Source of the DNA: CAVZYN01 sp963779515
GTDB taxonomy: Bacteria > Pseudomonadota > Alphaproteobacteria > Rhizobiales > Hyphomicrobiaceae
Assembly (NCBI GenBank): GCA_963779515.1
Contig: CAVZYN010000009.1
Span: 124,001 to 188,000 of the forward strand
Direction of reading: 5' to 3'
DNA: 64,000 nucleotides
Below, piece by piece: positions 41,870 through 50,119 of this stretch. Made by a program: the position numbers and the translations under genes. Below the pieces are notes generated by a model. That model saw nothing but the letters and a program-made list of their open reading frames with translations. It made no database searches and had not been told where the DNA came from. The stretch's first letter is position 1; each line of letters opens with the position of its first letter.

Positions 41870-42238
41870 TCACTTGGCGGTGATCTTGCCAGCGTGGTCG
41901 ACCTTGTCGGCGGCTTTGACCACAGACGAATCCCAGCGACCGATGATGTTGGACGGTTTTGCGTTGTCGCCCTTCTCGATCAGGATCAGGTTGTGGACGA
42001 ACTGGATCGAGACGATCTCGCGATCATAGGTGGTCGGCTGGTATTGCGGATCGGCGAATTCGGCGTGATTGAGGCCGTCGACGAGGCCGCGGAAATAGCT
42101 GACGCAGGAACGGGCGTGCGCTGGGGTGCCGACGGCGCCGCCGCCGAAGCCGTCCCAGTAGGAGGTCTGTGTGTCTTCGACAACATAGATGCCACCGGAC
42201 TTCAGGTGCGGCCAGAGGATCTCGAAGCTTTCGATCTG
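41870..42238 (-). pseudogene. Truncated methyltransferase copy (3' part only)
   Basis: This is the last 123 codons of the class I methyltransferase whose complete copy is at 43444-44292. It begins abruptly at the duplication junction 42238/42239 and reads in frame to a TGA at 41870. It encodes the C-terminal part only (from about the region of VVEDTQTSYWDGFGGG onward) and has no start or SAM-binding loop. It is a by-product of the tandem duplication. Confidence 0.9.
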
Positions 42239-42567
42239 ATCACCTCGTTGGCGTTCATGTTCGATTGCGTGCCGGAGCCTGTCTGCCAGACGACGAGCGG
42301 GAAATGGTCGTCGAGTTTGCCGTCGATCACCTCTTGCGCCGCTTTGACGATCGTGTCGGCGACGCTCATGTCGAGTTTGCCGAGGGCCATGTTGGTTTCA
42401 GCGGCGGCGCGCTTGACGATGCCGAGGCCGCGGATCACGGGCTTGGGCTGGCGTTCCCAGCCGATCTTGAAGTTGCCGAGCGAGCGTTGTGCCTGGGCGC
42501 CCCAGTAGCGGTCTGCTGCGACTTCGATCGGTCCGAAGGTGTCGGTTTCGGTGCGGGTTTTGGTCAT
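42239..42567 (-). pseudogene. Truncated fumC copy (first 110 codons)
   Basis: Duplicate of the fumC 5' end starting at ATG 42567 and keeping the same upstream sequence. It matches fumC 40707-41035 at all but one position seen. At 42238 it runs into the methyltransferase fragment in a different frame and ends within about 12 codons at 42202. It lacks all catalytic residues. If expressed it would yield an inert fragment. Confidence 0.92.
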
Positions 42568-42659
42568 GGCGAGCCTCGGGCTTGCTCGGGATCGGGGCTC
42601 GGGACGTGAGCGCCGGCCCCGGCATAATCCGGCGACCCGATAAAGGCAAGGAAGGTTGC

Positions 42660-43000
42660 GCGGTCATAGCATTCTCTGAACACGGAGAATTGGATCAGTC
42701 GATCGCCGGCTTCGATTGCTACGACGCACGCTTGGCCAAAGCTGCTCGAATACTTTCGATCAATCGAGCATTCGAAACATTGCCGACACGGACGAGGTTG
42801 ATTCAGCGGCCGTTGGGCATCTTGCGCGTGAAGCAGTACGAAGTCATCGTGCTTGGTGACAATGACAGCATCAAGCGTGATCGCTTCTGCCCAGATCCGT
42901 TGATCTGTCGGCATACGGTAGGCCAATATCTTCGACATGAATGCCCTCGACACATTGCGCCGTTAGCAATCGCGCCAGCGCTACGGGCAACTGTTCGTCG
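42660..43000 (-). pseudogene. Decayed DUF5615 copy
   Basis: Homologous to the intact DUF5615 gene at 41129-41476 but broken. The reading frame shifts around the RIILVRVG region, and the start codon is missing because sequence upstream of DEQLPVALARLL has been replaced. The coordinates are the approximate extent of recognisable homology. The toxin function is almost certainly lost. Confidence 0.8.
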
Positions 43001-43145
43001 AATGAGGCGATCTCGTTCGCATAGGCTTCGCTAGGAGCACGATGGTTCTCGCTTGGCGAGGGAAGTCGACCGTGGTCGCAAGCCAAGTGAGGTAAGCTTG
43101 CGATATTCCGACATCCGGTGGAGTGGTTGTCGGAGGGGCGTCCTT

Positions 43146-43304
43146 CGAGATGTCTTGGCGGGTCATTCCAGCGGCAAGCAGGCTGAGAACATCTGTTACG
43201 CGAATGCGCATGCCACGAATACACGGACGACCGCCGCACTGGGCCGGGTTGATCGTGATGCAGTCGAAATCTGTAAAATCAGTCGTCTTGGAGGGCGCGT
43301 TCAT
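43146..43304 (-). pseudogene. Truncated DUF433 copy
   Basis: The first 50 or so codons of the DUF433 gene are preserved from ATG 43304 (MNAPSKTTDFTDFDCITINP, then CGGRPCIRGMRIRVTDVLSLL), after which homology stops near 43146 and unrelated sequence follows. The DNA-binding half may still be encoded, but the part that contacts the toxin is gone. Confidence 0.8.
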
Positions 43305-43443
43305 CGGACGCCTCGTGCAGCGGAGGAGTGTCACCCATCATGTCTTGACTGGTGGCGTCATCGGGCAAATTGCACAACAGCAATTGAATACTCTTGGCAG
43401 GTTGACGCGAGACGCGAGCTTCAGTGCAGCGGTTTGCCCAGTC

Positions 43444-44292
43444 TCACTTCGCGGTGATCTTGCCAGCGTGGTCGACCTTGTCGGCGGCTTTGACCACAGA
43501 CGAATCCCAGCGACCGATGATGTTGGACGGTTTTGCGTTGTCGCCCTTCTCGATCAGGATCAGGTTGTGGACGAACTGGATCGAGACGATCTCGCGATCA
43601 TAGGTTGTCGCTTGGTAGCTCGGATCGGCGAATTCGGCGTGATTGAGGCCGTCGACGAGGCCGCGGAAATAGCTGACGCAGGAACGGGCGTGCGCTGGGG
43701 TGCCGACGGCGCCGCCGCCGAAGCCGTCCCAGTAGGAGGTCTGTGTGTCTTCGACAACATAGATGCCACCGGACTTCAGGTGCGGCCAGAGGATCTCGAA
43801 GCTTTCGATCTGGTGGGCATTGATGTGGCTGCCGTCGTCGATGATTACGTCGAAGCCATTGTAGGATGCCGCGAGCTTTTCGAGGCGGGCGCGATCGATC
43901 TGCGAACACTGATGGACCTTGATGCGGCCGCGCGACAGATGCGTCTTGTCGTAGAGATCGATGGCGGCGATCGCCGCGCGCGGGAAGTAGGCGCGCCACA
44001 GGCGCAGCGATTGGCCGCCCGAGTGATCGTCGTAGCCGCCGACGCCGATTTCGAGGACATTCAGTTTCTTCCAGCGCATGGGCCGGAAGGCGCGATCATA
44101 GAAGCGGGTCGAGCCCCAGCCGCCGAAATCCTTGGTGCGGGCGATGCGGGCCATCAACGTCAGGCTCGCCCCCGTCAGGCTGCACAGCGCCATCGCGGCG
44201 TCTTCGGCACGAAAGCGAATGTGGCGCATCGTGTCACGGCTCGACGGACTGAGGTTGTCCCAGTCGAGCGCGCGCTTTAAGACTGCTTTCAT
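43444..44292 (-). CDS. Class I SAM-dependent methyltransferase (MycE/ElmMI-like)
   Basis: A 282-residue methyltransferase. The SAM loop is LNVLEIGVGGYDDHSGGQSL, followed by AIAAIDLYDKTHL and the metal/substrate-region DVIIDDGSHINAHQIESFEILW and GGIYVVEDTQTSYW. This arrangement is characteristic of O-methyltransferases related to MycE and ElmMI that act on sugars of natural products, and of cephalosporin-hydroxylase-like sequences. No biosynthetic cluster is nearby. The last 123 codons are repeated at 41870-42238. It is divergent from the MOSC gene by 30 bases. Confidence 0.82.
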   Translation of the reverse strand: MKAVLKRALDWDNLSPSSRDTMRHIRFRAEDAAMALCSLTGASLTLMARIARTKDFGGWGSTRFYDRAFRPMRWKKLNVLEIGVGGYDDHSGGQSLRLWRAYFPRAAIAAIDLYDKTHLSRGRIKVHQCSQIDRARLEKLAASYNGFDVIIDDGSHINAHQIESFEILWPHLKSGGIYVVEDTQTSYWDGFGGGAVGTPAHARSCVSYFRGLVDGLNHAEFADPSYQATTYDREIVSIQFVHNLILIEKGDNAKPSNIIGRWDSSVVKAADKVDHAGKITAK

Positions 44293-44322
44293 GATTTCGA
44301 CCGCGATACAGGAATTATCGAC

Positions 44323-45093
44323 ATGGGTGATGAGCCAAAGGCCACTGTAACCGGTCTCTATCGCTATCCGGTTAAAGGCCTGACGGGGGAGGCGCTGCCG
44401 CGGGTTCAATTGACGGCTGGGGAGACCGTGCCGTTCGACCGGGCTTATGCGATCGAGAATGGGCCCGGCCGGTTCGATCCGGAGGCGCCGAGGCATCTGC
44501 CGAAAATCACGTTTCTAATGCTGATGCGGGACGAGCGTCTCGCGACGCTCAGGACCGAGTTCGACGATGCGACCGAGACGCTGACGGTGAAGCGCGACGG
44601 TAAGCAGGTGGCGCGTGGCCAACTCTCGACGCCGCTCGGCCGCAAGATGCTGGAACAGTTTTTTGGGGCGTACATGAAATCGGAGCTGCGCGGGGCGCCG
44701 CGCATTGTTTCGGCGCCGGGGCACAGCTTTTCCGACGTTGCCGCAAAATGTCTGCACATCGTCAATCTGGCGACGGTGCGGGATCTGGAGCGGGTGCTGG
44801 GAAAGCCGGTCGATCCGCTGCGGTTTCGCGCCAACGTCTACATCGATGGTGTTGCGCCTTGGGCCGAGTTCGGGTGGCTGGACAAGACGCTGCAGATCGG
44901 CAGCGCGGCGCTGATGGTGTACAAGCGGACGCAGCGGTGTGACGCGACCAACGTCGATCCGCAGACTGCGCAGCGCGACATGGCGATCCCGGCGCAATTG
45001 TCACGCTCGTTCGCGCACACGGATCTCGGGATTTATGCCCGCGTTGTGACCGGCGGCGAGATCGCGCGCGGAGATGGCGTGCAGGTGGCGTGA
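44323..45093 (+). CDS. MOSC-domain protein
   Basis: A 256-residue protein with an N-terminal MOSC_N barrel (VTGLYRYPVKGLTGEALP, FDRAYAIENG) and a C-terminal MOSC domain (PLRFRANVYIDG, WAEFGWLDKTLQIGSAAL, RCDATNVDPQTAQRD with the conserved cysteine). Relatives include molybdenum-cofactor sulfurase C-terminal domains and mARC/YcbX. A Moco-dependent or sulfur-transfer role is the family inference. It ends 3 bases from the converging ccrM stop. Confidence 0.9.
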   Translation: MGDEPKATVTGLYRYPVKGLTGEALPRVQLTAGETVPFDRAYAIENGPGRFDPEAPRHLPKITFLMLMRDERLATLRTEFDDATETLTVKRDGKQVARGQLSTPLGRKMLEQFFGAYMKSELRGAPRIVSAPGHSFSDVAAKCLHIVNLATVRDLERVLGKPVDPLRFRANVYIDGVAPWAEFGWLDKTLQIGSAALMVYKRTQRCDATNVDPQTAQRDMAIPAQLSRSFAHTDLGIYARVVTGGEIARGDGVQVA

Positions 45094-45096
45094 GGC

Positions 45097-46234
45097 CTAC
45101 TCCGCCGCGTCGATCATGGCGCGGCCACGTTTTGTTAGGCCGAGCTGAATTTTGGCTTGCTCGCGCAGGACGTCGATCGGCTTCAGGGCGCCGTCGGCCT
45201 TGAAGTGCCAGTAGGTCCAGCCGTTGCAGGCGGCAGTGCCTTGCGCCTCCGCCCCCATGCGATGGATGGAGCCTTGCTTGCCGGCGAGCGCGAGGGTGCC
45301 ATCGGCGCGGACTTCGGCCCACATGCGGCCGCGGCCGTCGGTGAGTTTGGTGCCGGGCTCCAAGAGGCCGAGTTCGATGATGGCGCCAAACGGGACGCGC
45401 GGTTCGGCGCGCTTTGCCCGCGCGGTTTCGAGCGCATCGGGGGCGAGCGGCGTGACGCGATCAATGCGCTCTTTCGCGGCCTTTACGTAGTCCATGTCGC
45501 GCTCGAGACCGATCCAGCGGCGGCCGAGACGTTTTGCGACGGCGCCTGTGGTGCCGGTGCCGAAGAAGGGATCGAGCACGACGTCGCCGGTGTTGGTGGT
45601 CGCCAACAAGATGCGATGCAGCAGTGCTTCGGGCTTCTGCGTGGGATGGGCTTTGCGGCCGCCGTCGTCTTTGAGGCGCTCAGGGCCTGAGCAAATCGGA
45701 AACAGCCAGTCGGAGCGCATTTGCAGATCGTCGTTTCCGGTCTTCATGGCGTCGTAGTTGAACGTCACGCGCGACTTCTGATCGCGACCGGCCCAGATCA
45801 GAGTTCTCATGCGCGTTGGTGAAGCGCGTACCGCGGAAGTTTGGCATCGGATTGACTTTGCGCCAGACAATATCGTTCTGCAGCCAGAAGCCGAGATCCT
45901 GCAGCGTCGCGCCGAGCCGGAACACATTGTGATAGGAGCCGATGACCCAGATTGCGCCGTCGGATTTCAAGACGCGCTTGCACTCTGACAGCCAGGTGCG
46001 GGTGAAGCGATCGTAGGCGGAGAAGTCGGAAAACTTGTCCCAACTGTTGTCGACGCCATCGACGCGGGTGTTGTTGGGGCGCAGGAGTTCGCCGCCGAGT
46101 TGGAGATTGTAGGGGGGGTCGGCGAAGACGAGGTCGACGGAGGCGGTCGGCAGACGCGCGAGGCTCGCGAGACAGTCGCCTTCGATGATGCGGTTGAGGG
46201 GCAGTTCAGACGACGAACGATGACGCGCGACCAT
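45097..46234 (-). CDS. ccrM: CcrM-type adenine DNA methyltransferase with apparent frameshift
   Basis: This is a beta-class N6-adenine methyltransferase, expected to methylate GANTC in a cell-cycle-dependent way. The order is catalytic DPPY motif (VFADPPYNLQL) first, SAM motif (DPFFGTGTTGAVA) second, then a C-terminal RAMA-type domain (TKLTDGRGRMWAEV to GTAACNGWTYWHF). The sequence is split between two frames at about 45802-45810: frame one reads RGTRFTNAHE and frame two resumes TLIWAGRDQKS. Deleting one A (sense strand GAGAACTC) restores one continuous protein of about 378 residues. CcrM is usually essential in this group, so a sequence error is likely; otherwise an ATG at 45810 could restart the second half. 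Confidence 0.88.
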
Positions 46235-46556
46235 GACAACTCTCTGACGACGCAACACACTGATCGCGGGCCATGGCTCGCGATGGCGACAAGTAAACGT
46301 ACCCTGAAGGCCAATGGTAAAGGAGACGTTAATTCACCTCAGCCACTCGATGCTTAGTGCTAACGCCAGACTATGTCGAACGAAGGGCGAACATTGCGTC
46401 CGCAACTCGAAGGATCGCGGATCCGCAATTTCGGTGAAAAAGAGACTTGGGCCAAGGTTCACGAGCGTGCGCTCGTTATAAGAGCGCTGGACGCAGGGAC
46501 ATCGATTCGTCATGCAACTTGTGCCTTCGTCTCCCGCCGGCGGTTAGAGAGTTGTA
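46235..46556. other. Divergent intergenic region between ccrM and pgi
   Basis: These 322 bases separate the leftward ccrM from the rightward pgi and must hold both promoters. Seen here: an ATGGTAA at about 46313 resembling half of a CtrA box, a TATAAG at about 46478 that could be a -10 element for pgi, and one GATTC (GANTC) site at 46504-46508. An open frame on the plus strand from 46373 lacks recognisable sequence and runs over pgi, so I do not call it. Confidence 0.45.
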
Positions 46557-47942
46557 ATGGCCAAATCCAGCAGCAGCAAAGCAAGAGCGGTTCCAGCGAA
46601 GCCGGTGCGCGGCACGGCCTATACGCACGACGTATCGGGATGTCTCGCGGCGGCGATCGGACCGCACGGTCTTGCGCCGTCGAAACTCGAGGCATGGCTC
46701 GTGAAGCTCGGCGCCGGGTTGAAGCACCGGCAGCGGCAGCATGACGACGGCGATCTGCCGATCTTCCGGATCGCATCCGCGCGAGACGATCTCGATGCCG
46801 CGTCGGCGGCGCTCGATCGCCTCAGCAAGGATGCCAAGACGATCGTGTTTTTCGGGACCGGCGGATCGAGCCTCGGTGGGCAAGTGCTCGCTCAGATGGC
46901 GGGATGGAATGTTCCGGGCGGGGCTTCAGCGGCACAACGCAAGCGGCCACGGACGCGGTTCTACGACAATCTCGACGGCGCGACGCTCGCGGGCGCGTTG
47001 CAGTCGCTGGACTTGGAGACGACGCGATTTGTCGTGACGTCGAAGTCGGGCGGGACGGTCGAGACACTGGTGCAGACGGTCGCGACGCTCGATCGCCTCA
47101 AGGACGCGGGGCTTTCGAAACTCATTCCGAAGCTGTTTCTCGGGATCACCGAGCCGGCGATGCCGGGCAGAAGCAATGCGCTGCGGGATCTGTTGGAGGC
47201 GCACAAGATTCCGATGCTGCCGCATCACACGGGGATCGGCGGGCGGTTTTCGGTGTTGAGTATCGTCGGACTGCTGCCGGCGATGGCGCGCGGACTCGAT
47301 CCGCTGGCGGTGAGGGCGGGCGCGCAGTCGGTATTGGACGCTATGTCAGCCGTGTCAGAGCCGAAGGACTTTGCGCCAGCGATTGGTGCGGCGGTGGCGG
47401 TCGGGCTTGCGAAGGATCACGGCGTCAAGGTGCACGTGATGATGCCGTATGCCGATCGGCTGGGGCGGTTCGGCGATTGGTTCGCGCAACTTTGGGCCGA
47501 GAGCCTCGGCAAGAGCGGGCAAGGCACCAGTCCAGTCGCGTGCCTGGGGCCGCTCGATCAGCACAGCCAGCTGCAGCTGTTCCAGGATGGGCCGCACGAA
47601 CACCTGATCACGCTTCTGACCACGCCGACCGAGGGACAGGGGCCACGGCTCAGCAAGGACCTCGCGGAGAAGGCCGGCATTGGATTTCTCGCGGGCAAGA
47701 CGCCGGGCGATCTCGTCGCGGCGCAGTCTGCAGCGGTGGCGGATGCCTTACGTCGCGCCGGCCGTCCGGTGCGGGTGATCGATGTACCGGCGCTCGATGA
47801 GCGGCATGTGGGTGCGCTGTTGATGCATTTCATGCTGGAGACGATTTTTGTTGCCGATCTCTTGAAGATCGATCCGTTTGATCAGCCGGCCGTGGAGCTG
47901 GCGAAGCAGCTCGCGCGGCAGCGGCTCTCGGGCAAGGCGTGA
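46557..47942 (+). CDS. pgi: Glucose-6-phosphate isomerase
   Basis: A 461-residue phosphoglucose isomerase interconverting glucose 6-phosphate and fructose 6-phosphate. The SIS sugar-phosphate motifs are visible: FFGTGGSSLGGQVLAQMA, RFVVTSKSGGTVETLVQ and GIGGRFSVLSIVGLLP, and the C-terminal QLFQDGPHEHLITL. It is shorter than the 550-residue E. coli type and resembles the compact alphaproteobacterial form. A Lys/Ser-rich start (MAKSSSSKARAVPAKP) is unconserved. mutL follows 58 bases downstream. Confidence 0.88.
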   Translation: MAKSSSSKARAVPAKPVRGTAYTHDVSGCLAAAIGPHGLAPSKLEAWLVKLGAGLKHRQRQHDDGDLPIFRIASARDDLDAASAALDRLSKDAKTIVFFGTGGSSLGGQVLAQMAGWNVPGGASAAQRKRPRTRFYDNLDGATLAGALQSLDLETTRFVVTSKSGGTVETLVQTVATLDRLKDAGLSKLIPKLFLGITEPAMPGRSNALRDLLEAHKIPMLPHHTGIGGRFSVLSIVGLLPAMARGLDPLAVRAGAQSVLDAMSAVSEPKDFAPAIGAAVAVGLAKDHGVKVHVMMPYADRLGRFGDWFAQLWAESLGKSGQGTSPVACLGPLDQHSQLQLFQDGPHEHLITLLTTPTEGQGPRLSKDLAEKAGIGFLAGKTPGDLVAAQSAAVADALRRAGRPVRVIDVPALDERHVGALLMHFMLETIFVADLLKIDPFDQPAVELAKQLARQRLSGKA

Positions 47943-47980
47943 TCAGGCTGGGCGTGATCAGGCAGGGCGTGATCCGTCAC
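47937..47980. repeat. Short tandem repeat at pgi 3' end
   Basis: Three successive units GCGTGATCAGGCTGG (47937-47951), GCGTGATCAGGCAGG (47952-47966) and a partial GCGTGATCCG (47967-47976). The pgi TGA is in the first unit, so each further unit adds another potential stop. It looks like slippage or unequal exchange at the gene end; no function is needed. Confidence 0.8.
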
Positions 47981-48000
47981 GCGCCGAAAGGACTTGAGTG

Positions 48001-49794
48001 ATGGCCATTCGACAGCTCGCGCCGGAAACCATCAATCGCATCGCTGCCGGCGAAGTGGTGGAGCGGCCTGCGAGCGCCGTCAAAGAGCTGGTCGAGAATG
48101 CGATCGACGCAGGCGCCACCGAGATCGAGGTGGTGGCGGCCGGTGGCGGGCTGTCGCTCATTCGCGTGACGGACAATGGCTCCGGCATGTCACCGGCTGA
48201 TCTCGCGCTGGCGGTCGAGCGGCACGCGACGTCAAAGCTCGCGGACGATGATCTCTTCAATATCGCGTTTCTCGGATTTCGCGGCGAGGCGCTGCCGTCG
48301 ATCGGGTCGATCGCGCGGCTGGAGATCGCATCGCGCCCCAAGGCTGCGCGTGAGGGTGCGAGCATCGTCGTCGATCGCGGTCAGAAGCACGCGGTCGGAC
48401 CTGCCGCGGTCAACACGGGAACGCGGATCGAAGTGCGGGAGCTGTTTTCGGCGACGCCCGCGCGGCTGAAGTTCTTGAAGTCGGAGCGCTCCGAAAACAT
48501 GGCGATCGGCGAAGTCGTCAAGCGGCTGGCGATGGCGCATCCCGAGGTCGGATTCGAAGTGCAGACAGGCGAGCGGGTGGGGCTCAAGCTGCCGCGCGAG
48601 GATGCGACGCCGGACGGGCACCTGAAGCGGCTCGGGCGGATCATGGGGCGGGAATTCCTGGCGGACGCGCTGGCGATTGCGGGCACGCACGAGGGTGTCG
48701 AGATTCGCGGGTTTGCCGGCCTGCCGACGCTGCACCGGCCGGACGCAGGGATGCAGTTTCTGTTCGTGAACGGGCGGCCGGTGAAAGATCGGCTGCTGAT
48801 CGGCGCGGTGCGGGCAGCCTATGGTGATCTGTTGCCAAAGGGGCGGTCGCCGCTGCTCGCGTTGTTCCTGACGCTGCCGCCGCGCGATGTGGACGTCAAT
48901 GTGCATCCGGCGAAGGCGGAGGTGCGGTTCCGCGATAGCGGGCGGGTGCGGCAACTGATGCTCGGCGCGATCCGCAGCGTGCTGGAGCAGGCGGGACATC
49001 GCGCCTCGGCGGCCGGTGGCGCGCGCACGCTCGACGCGCTGATGACGCCGGCCATGGCGCCAGGATCGTCGCAGCCGCCACCGTGGGTCTCGACGCGGCC
49101 GACGCATGTCACGCGCGGCTTTGCGGAGGAAATGCAGGCGCCGTTCGAGGGACTGCAATCCACCAGCGCGGATACGGCGCCGAATGCCGCGCCGGTGCCG
49201 GAGTCGCTGCTGGACAAGCCGCTTGGCGCGGCGCGCGCGCAGTTGCATGAGACGTATATCATTTCACAAACGCGGACGTCGGTAGTCGTGATCGACCAGC
49301 ACGCTGCGCATGAACGCCTCGTCTATGAGCGCATGAAGAAGATGTTATCCAATGGCGGGGTTGCGCGGCAGGCGCTGCTCATTCCAGAAATCGTCACGCT
49401 CGATGCGGACGAGGCTGCGGCGATCGAGGATAAAGCAGGCGAGCTTGCGGCTCTGGGTCTAGTCGTCGAGCCATTTGGTAGTGACGCCGTCGCGGTGCGC
49501 GAGGTGCCGGCGTTGCTCGGGCAAGCGGACGTGCAGGGTCTTATCAAGGATTTGGCGCGAGAGATTCTGCGTGATGGAGAAGGTCGCGCATTGTTGACGC
49601 GGCTTGAAGAAATTTGTGCGACGCTTGCGTGTCATGGCAGCGTGCGCGCGGGGCGGCGGTTGACGGCCGAGGAAATGAATGCGCTGTTGCGCGACATGGA
49701 ATCGACACCGTATTCGGGCCAGTGCAATCATGGGCGTCCGACATACGTCGAACTGAAGCTTGCCGATATCGAGCGACTGTTCGGACGCCGCTGA
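48001..49794 (+). CDS. mutL: DNA mismatch repair protein MutL
   Basis: A 597-residue mismatch repair ATPase. The GHKL motifs are complete: VKELVENAIDAGA, VTDNGSGM and FLGFRGEALPSIGS. The C-terminal half carries the endonuclease motif DQHAAHERLVYE and the late HGRPT segment, so it is the latent-nuclease type found in bacteria without MutH. ATG 48001 follows AAAGGA with 8-base spacing; a GTG just before is less likely. The small membrane protein gene follows after 12 bases. Confidence 0.97.
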   Translation: MAIRQLAPETINRIAAGEVVERPASAVKELVENAIDAGATEIEVVAAGGGLSLIRVTDNGSGMSPADLALAVERHATSKLADDDLFNIAFLGFRGEALPSIGSIARLEIASRPKAAREGASIVVDRGQKHAVGPAAVNTGTRIEVRELFSATPARLKFLKSERSENMAIGEVVKRLAMAHPEVGFEVQTGERVGLKLPREDATPDGHLKRLGRIMGREFLADALAIAGTHEGVEIRGFAGLPTLHRPDAGMQFLFVNGRPVKDRLLIGAVRAAYGDLLPKGRSPLLALFLTLPPRDVDVNVHPAKAEVRFRDSGRVRQLMLGAIRSVLEQAGHRASAAGGARTLDALMTPAMAPGSSQPPPWVSTRPTHVTRGFAEEMQAPFEGLQSTSADTAPNAAPVPESLLDKPLGAARAQLHETYIISQTRTSVVVIDQHAAHERLVYERMKKMLSNGGVARQALLIPEIVTLDADEAAAIEDKAGELAALGLVVEPFGSDAVAVREVPALLGQADVQGLIKDLAREILRDGEGRALLTRLEEICATLACHGSVRAGRRLTAEEMNALLRDMESTPYSGQCNHGRPTYVELKLADIERLFGRR

Positions 49795-49806
49795 GGAATT
49801 CATTCG

Positions 49807-50118
49807 ATGTCACCGAAGTTCCTTGCATTCTTGCTTGCCGTGTTCGGTTTGACATTGGTGGCTTACGGCATCTGGTATCATCGGCAGCATCCGCGCGACA
49901 TCATCAAGACCGGTACGCTCAACGTCGACCCGAAGCGGGCGGGCCTGCAGGCGGTGGTCGCGCGTACGCGTACTGTGAGAGTCGGTGCGGTGCTGCTCAA
50001 CGAAATCGAGCTGCCGAACGGGACGTGGATCGACTGCGCGGGCGATTGCGAGAAGGCGTTCAAGGACGCAACGACGGATTTCTGGGACAATCGCGAACGT
50101 GAGCGTGGCACGAAGTAG
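49807..50118 (+). CDS. Small membrane-anchored protein, unknown function
   Basis: A 103-residue protein with one N-terminal helix (FLAFLLAVFGLTLVAYGIWY) and a soluble C-terminal part containing a pair of cysteines in WIDCAGDCEKAFKDAT. The Cys-x3-Cys spacing could form a disulfide in the periplasm or bind a metal. No family is recognised. It starts 12 bases after mutL and ends one base before the converging transporter gene, so a transcriptional link to mutL is likely. Confidence 0.75.
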   Translation: MSPKFLAFLLAVFGLTLVAYGIWYHRQHPRDIIKTGTLNVDPKRAGLQAVVARTRTVRVGAVLLNEIELPNGTWIDCAGDCEKAFKDATTDFWDNRERERGTK

Positions 50119-50119
50119 G

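Larger units (their letters stand above)
40707..42238. repeat. Tandem duplication, copy 1
   Basis: This 1532-bp segment runs from inside fumC (codon about 110) through the DUF5615 and DUF433 genes to the 3' third of a methyltransferase gene. The same order occurs again at 42239-43812. The end segments are nearly identical between copies (fumC part: one difference seen in 329 bases; methyltransferase part: 369 bases in both with a handful of differences), while the middle is more diverged. Confidence 0.92.
42239..43812. repeat. Tandem duplication, copy 2
   Basis: This 1574-bp segment repeats 40707-42238 in the same order and orientation. The junction at 42238/42239 joins methyltransferase sequence TTCGATCTG to fumC sequence ATCACCTCG. 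The copies differ by indels in the DUF5615 part and by a non-homologous patch (about 43001-43140 here versus 41461-41566 in copy 1). Confidence 0.9.

Noticed and set aside
41753..42508. Plus-strand open frame crossing the duplication junction
   Set aside because: It is a chimera of antisense methyltransferase and antisense fumC sequence created by the duplication, not a gene.
46373..46744. Possible small gene before pgi
   Set aside because: No ribosome site, and it runs 188 bases into pgi in another frame with no recognisable sequence.
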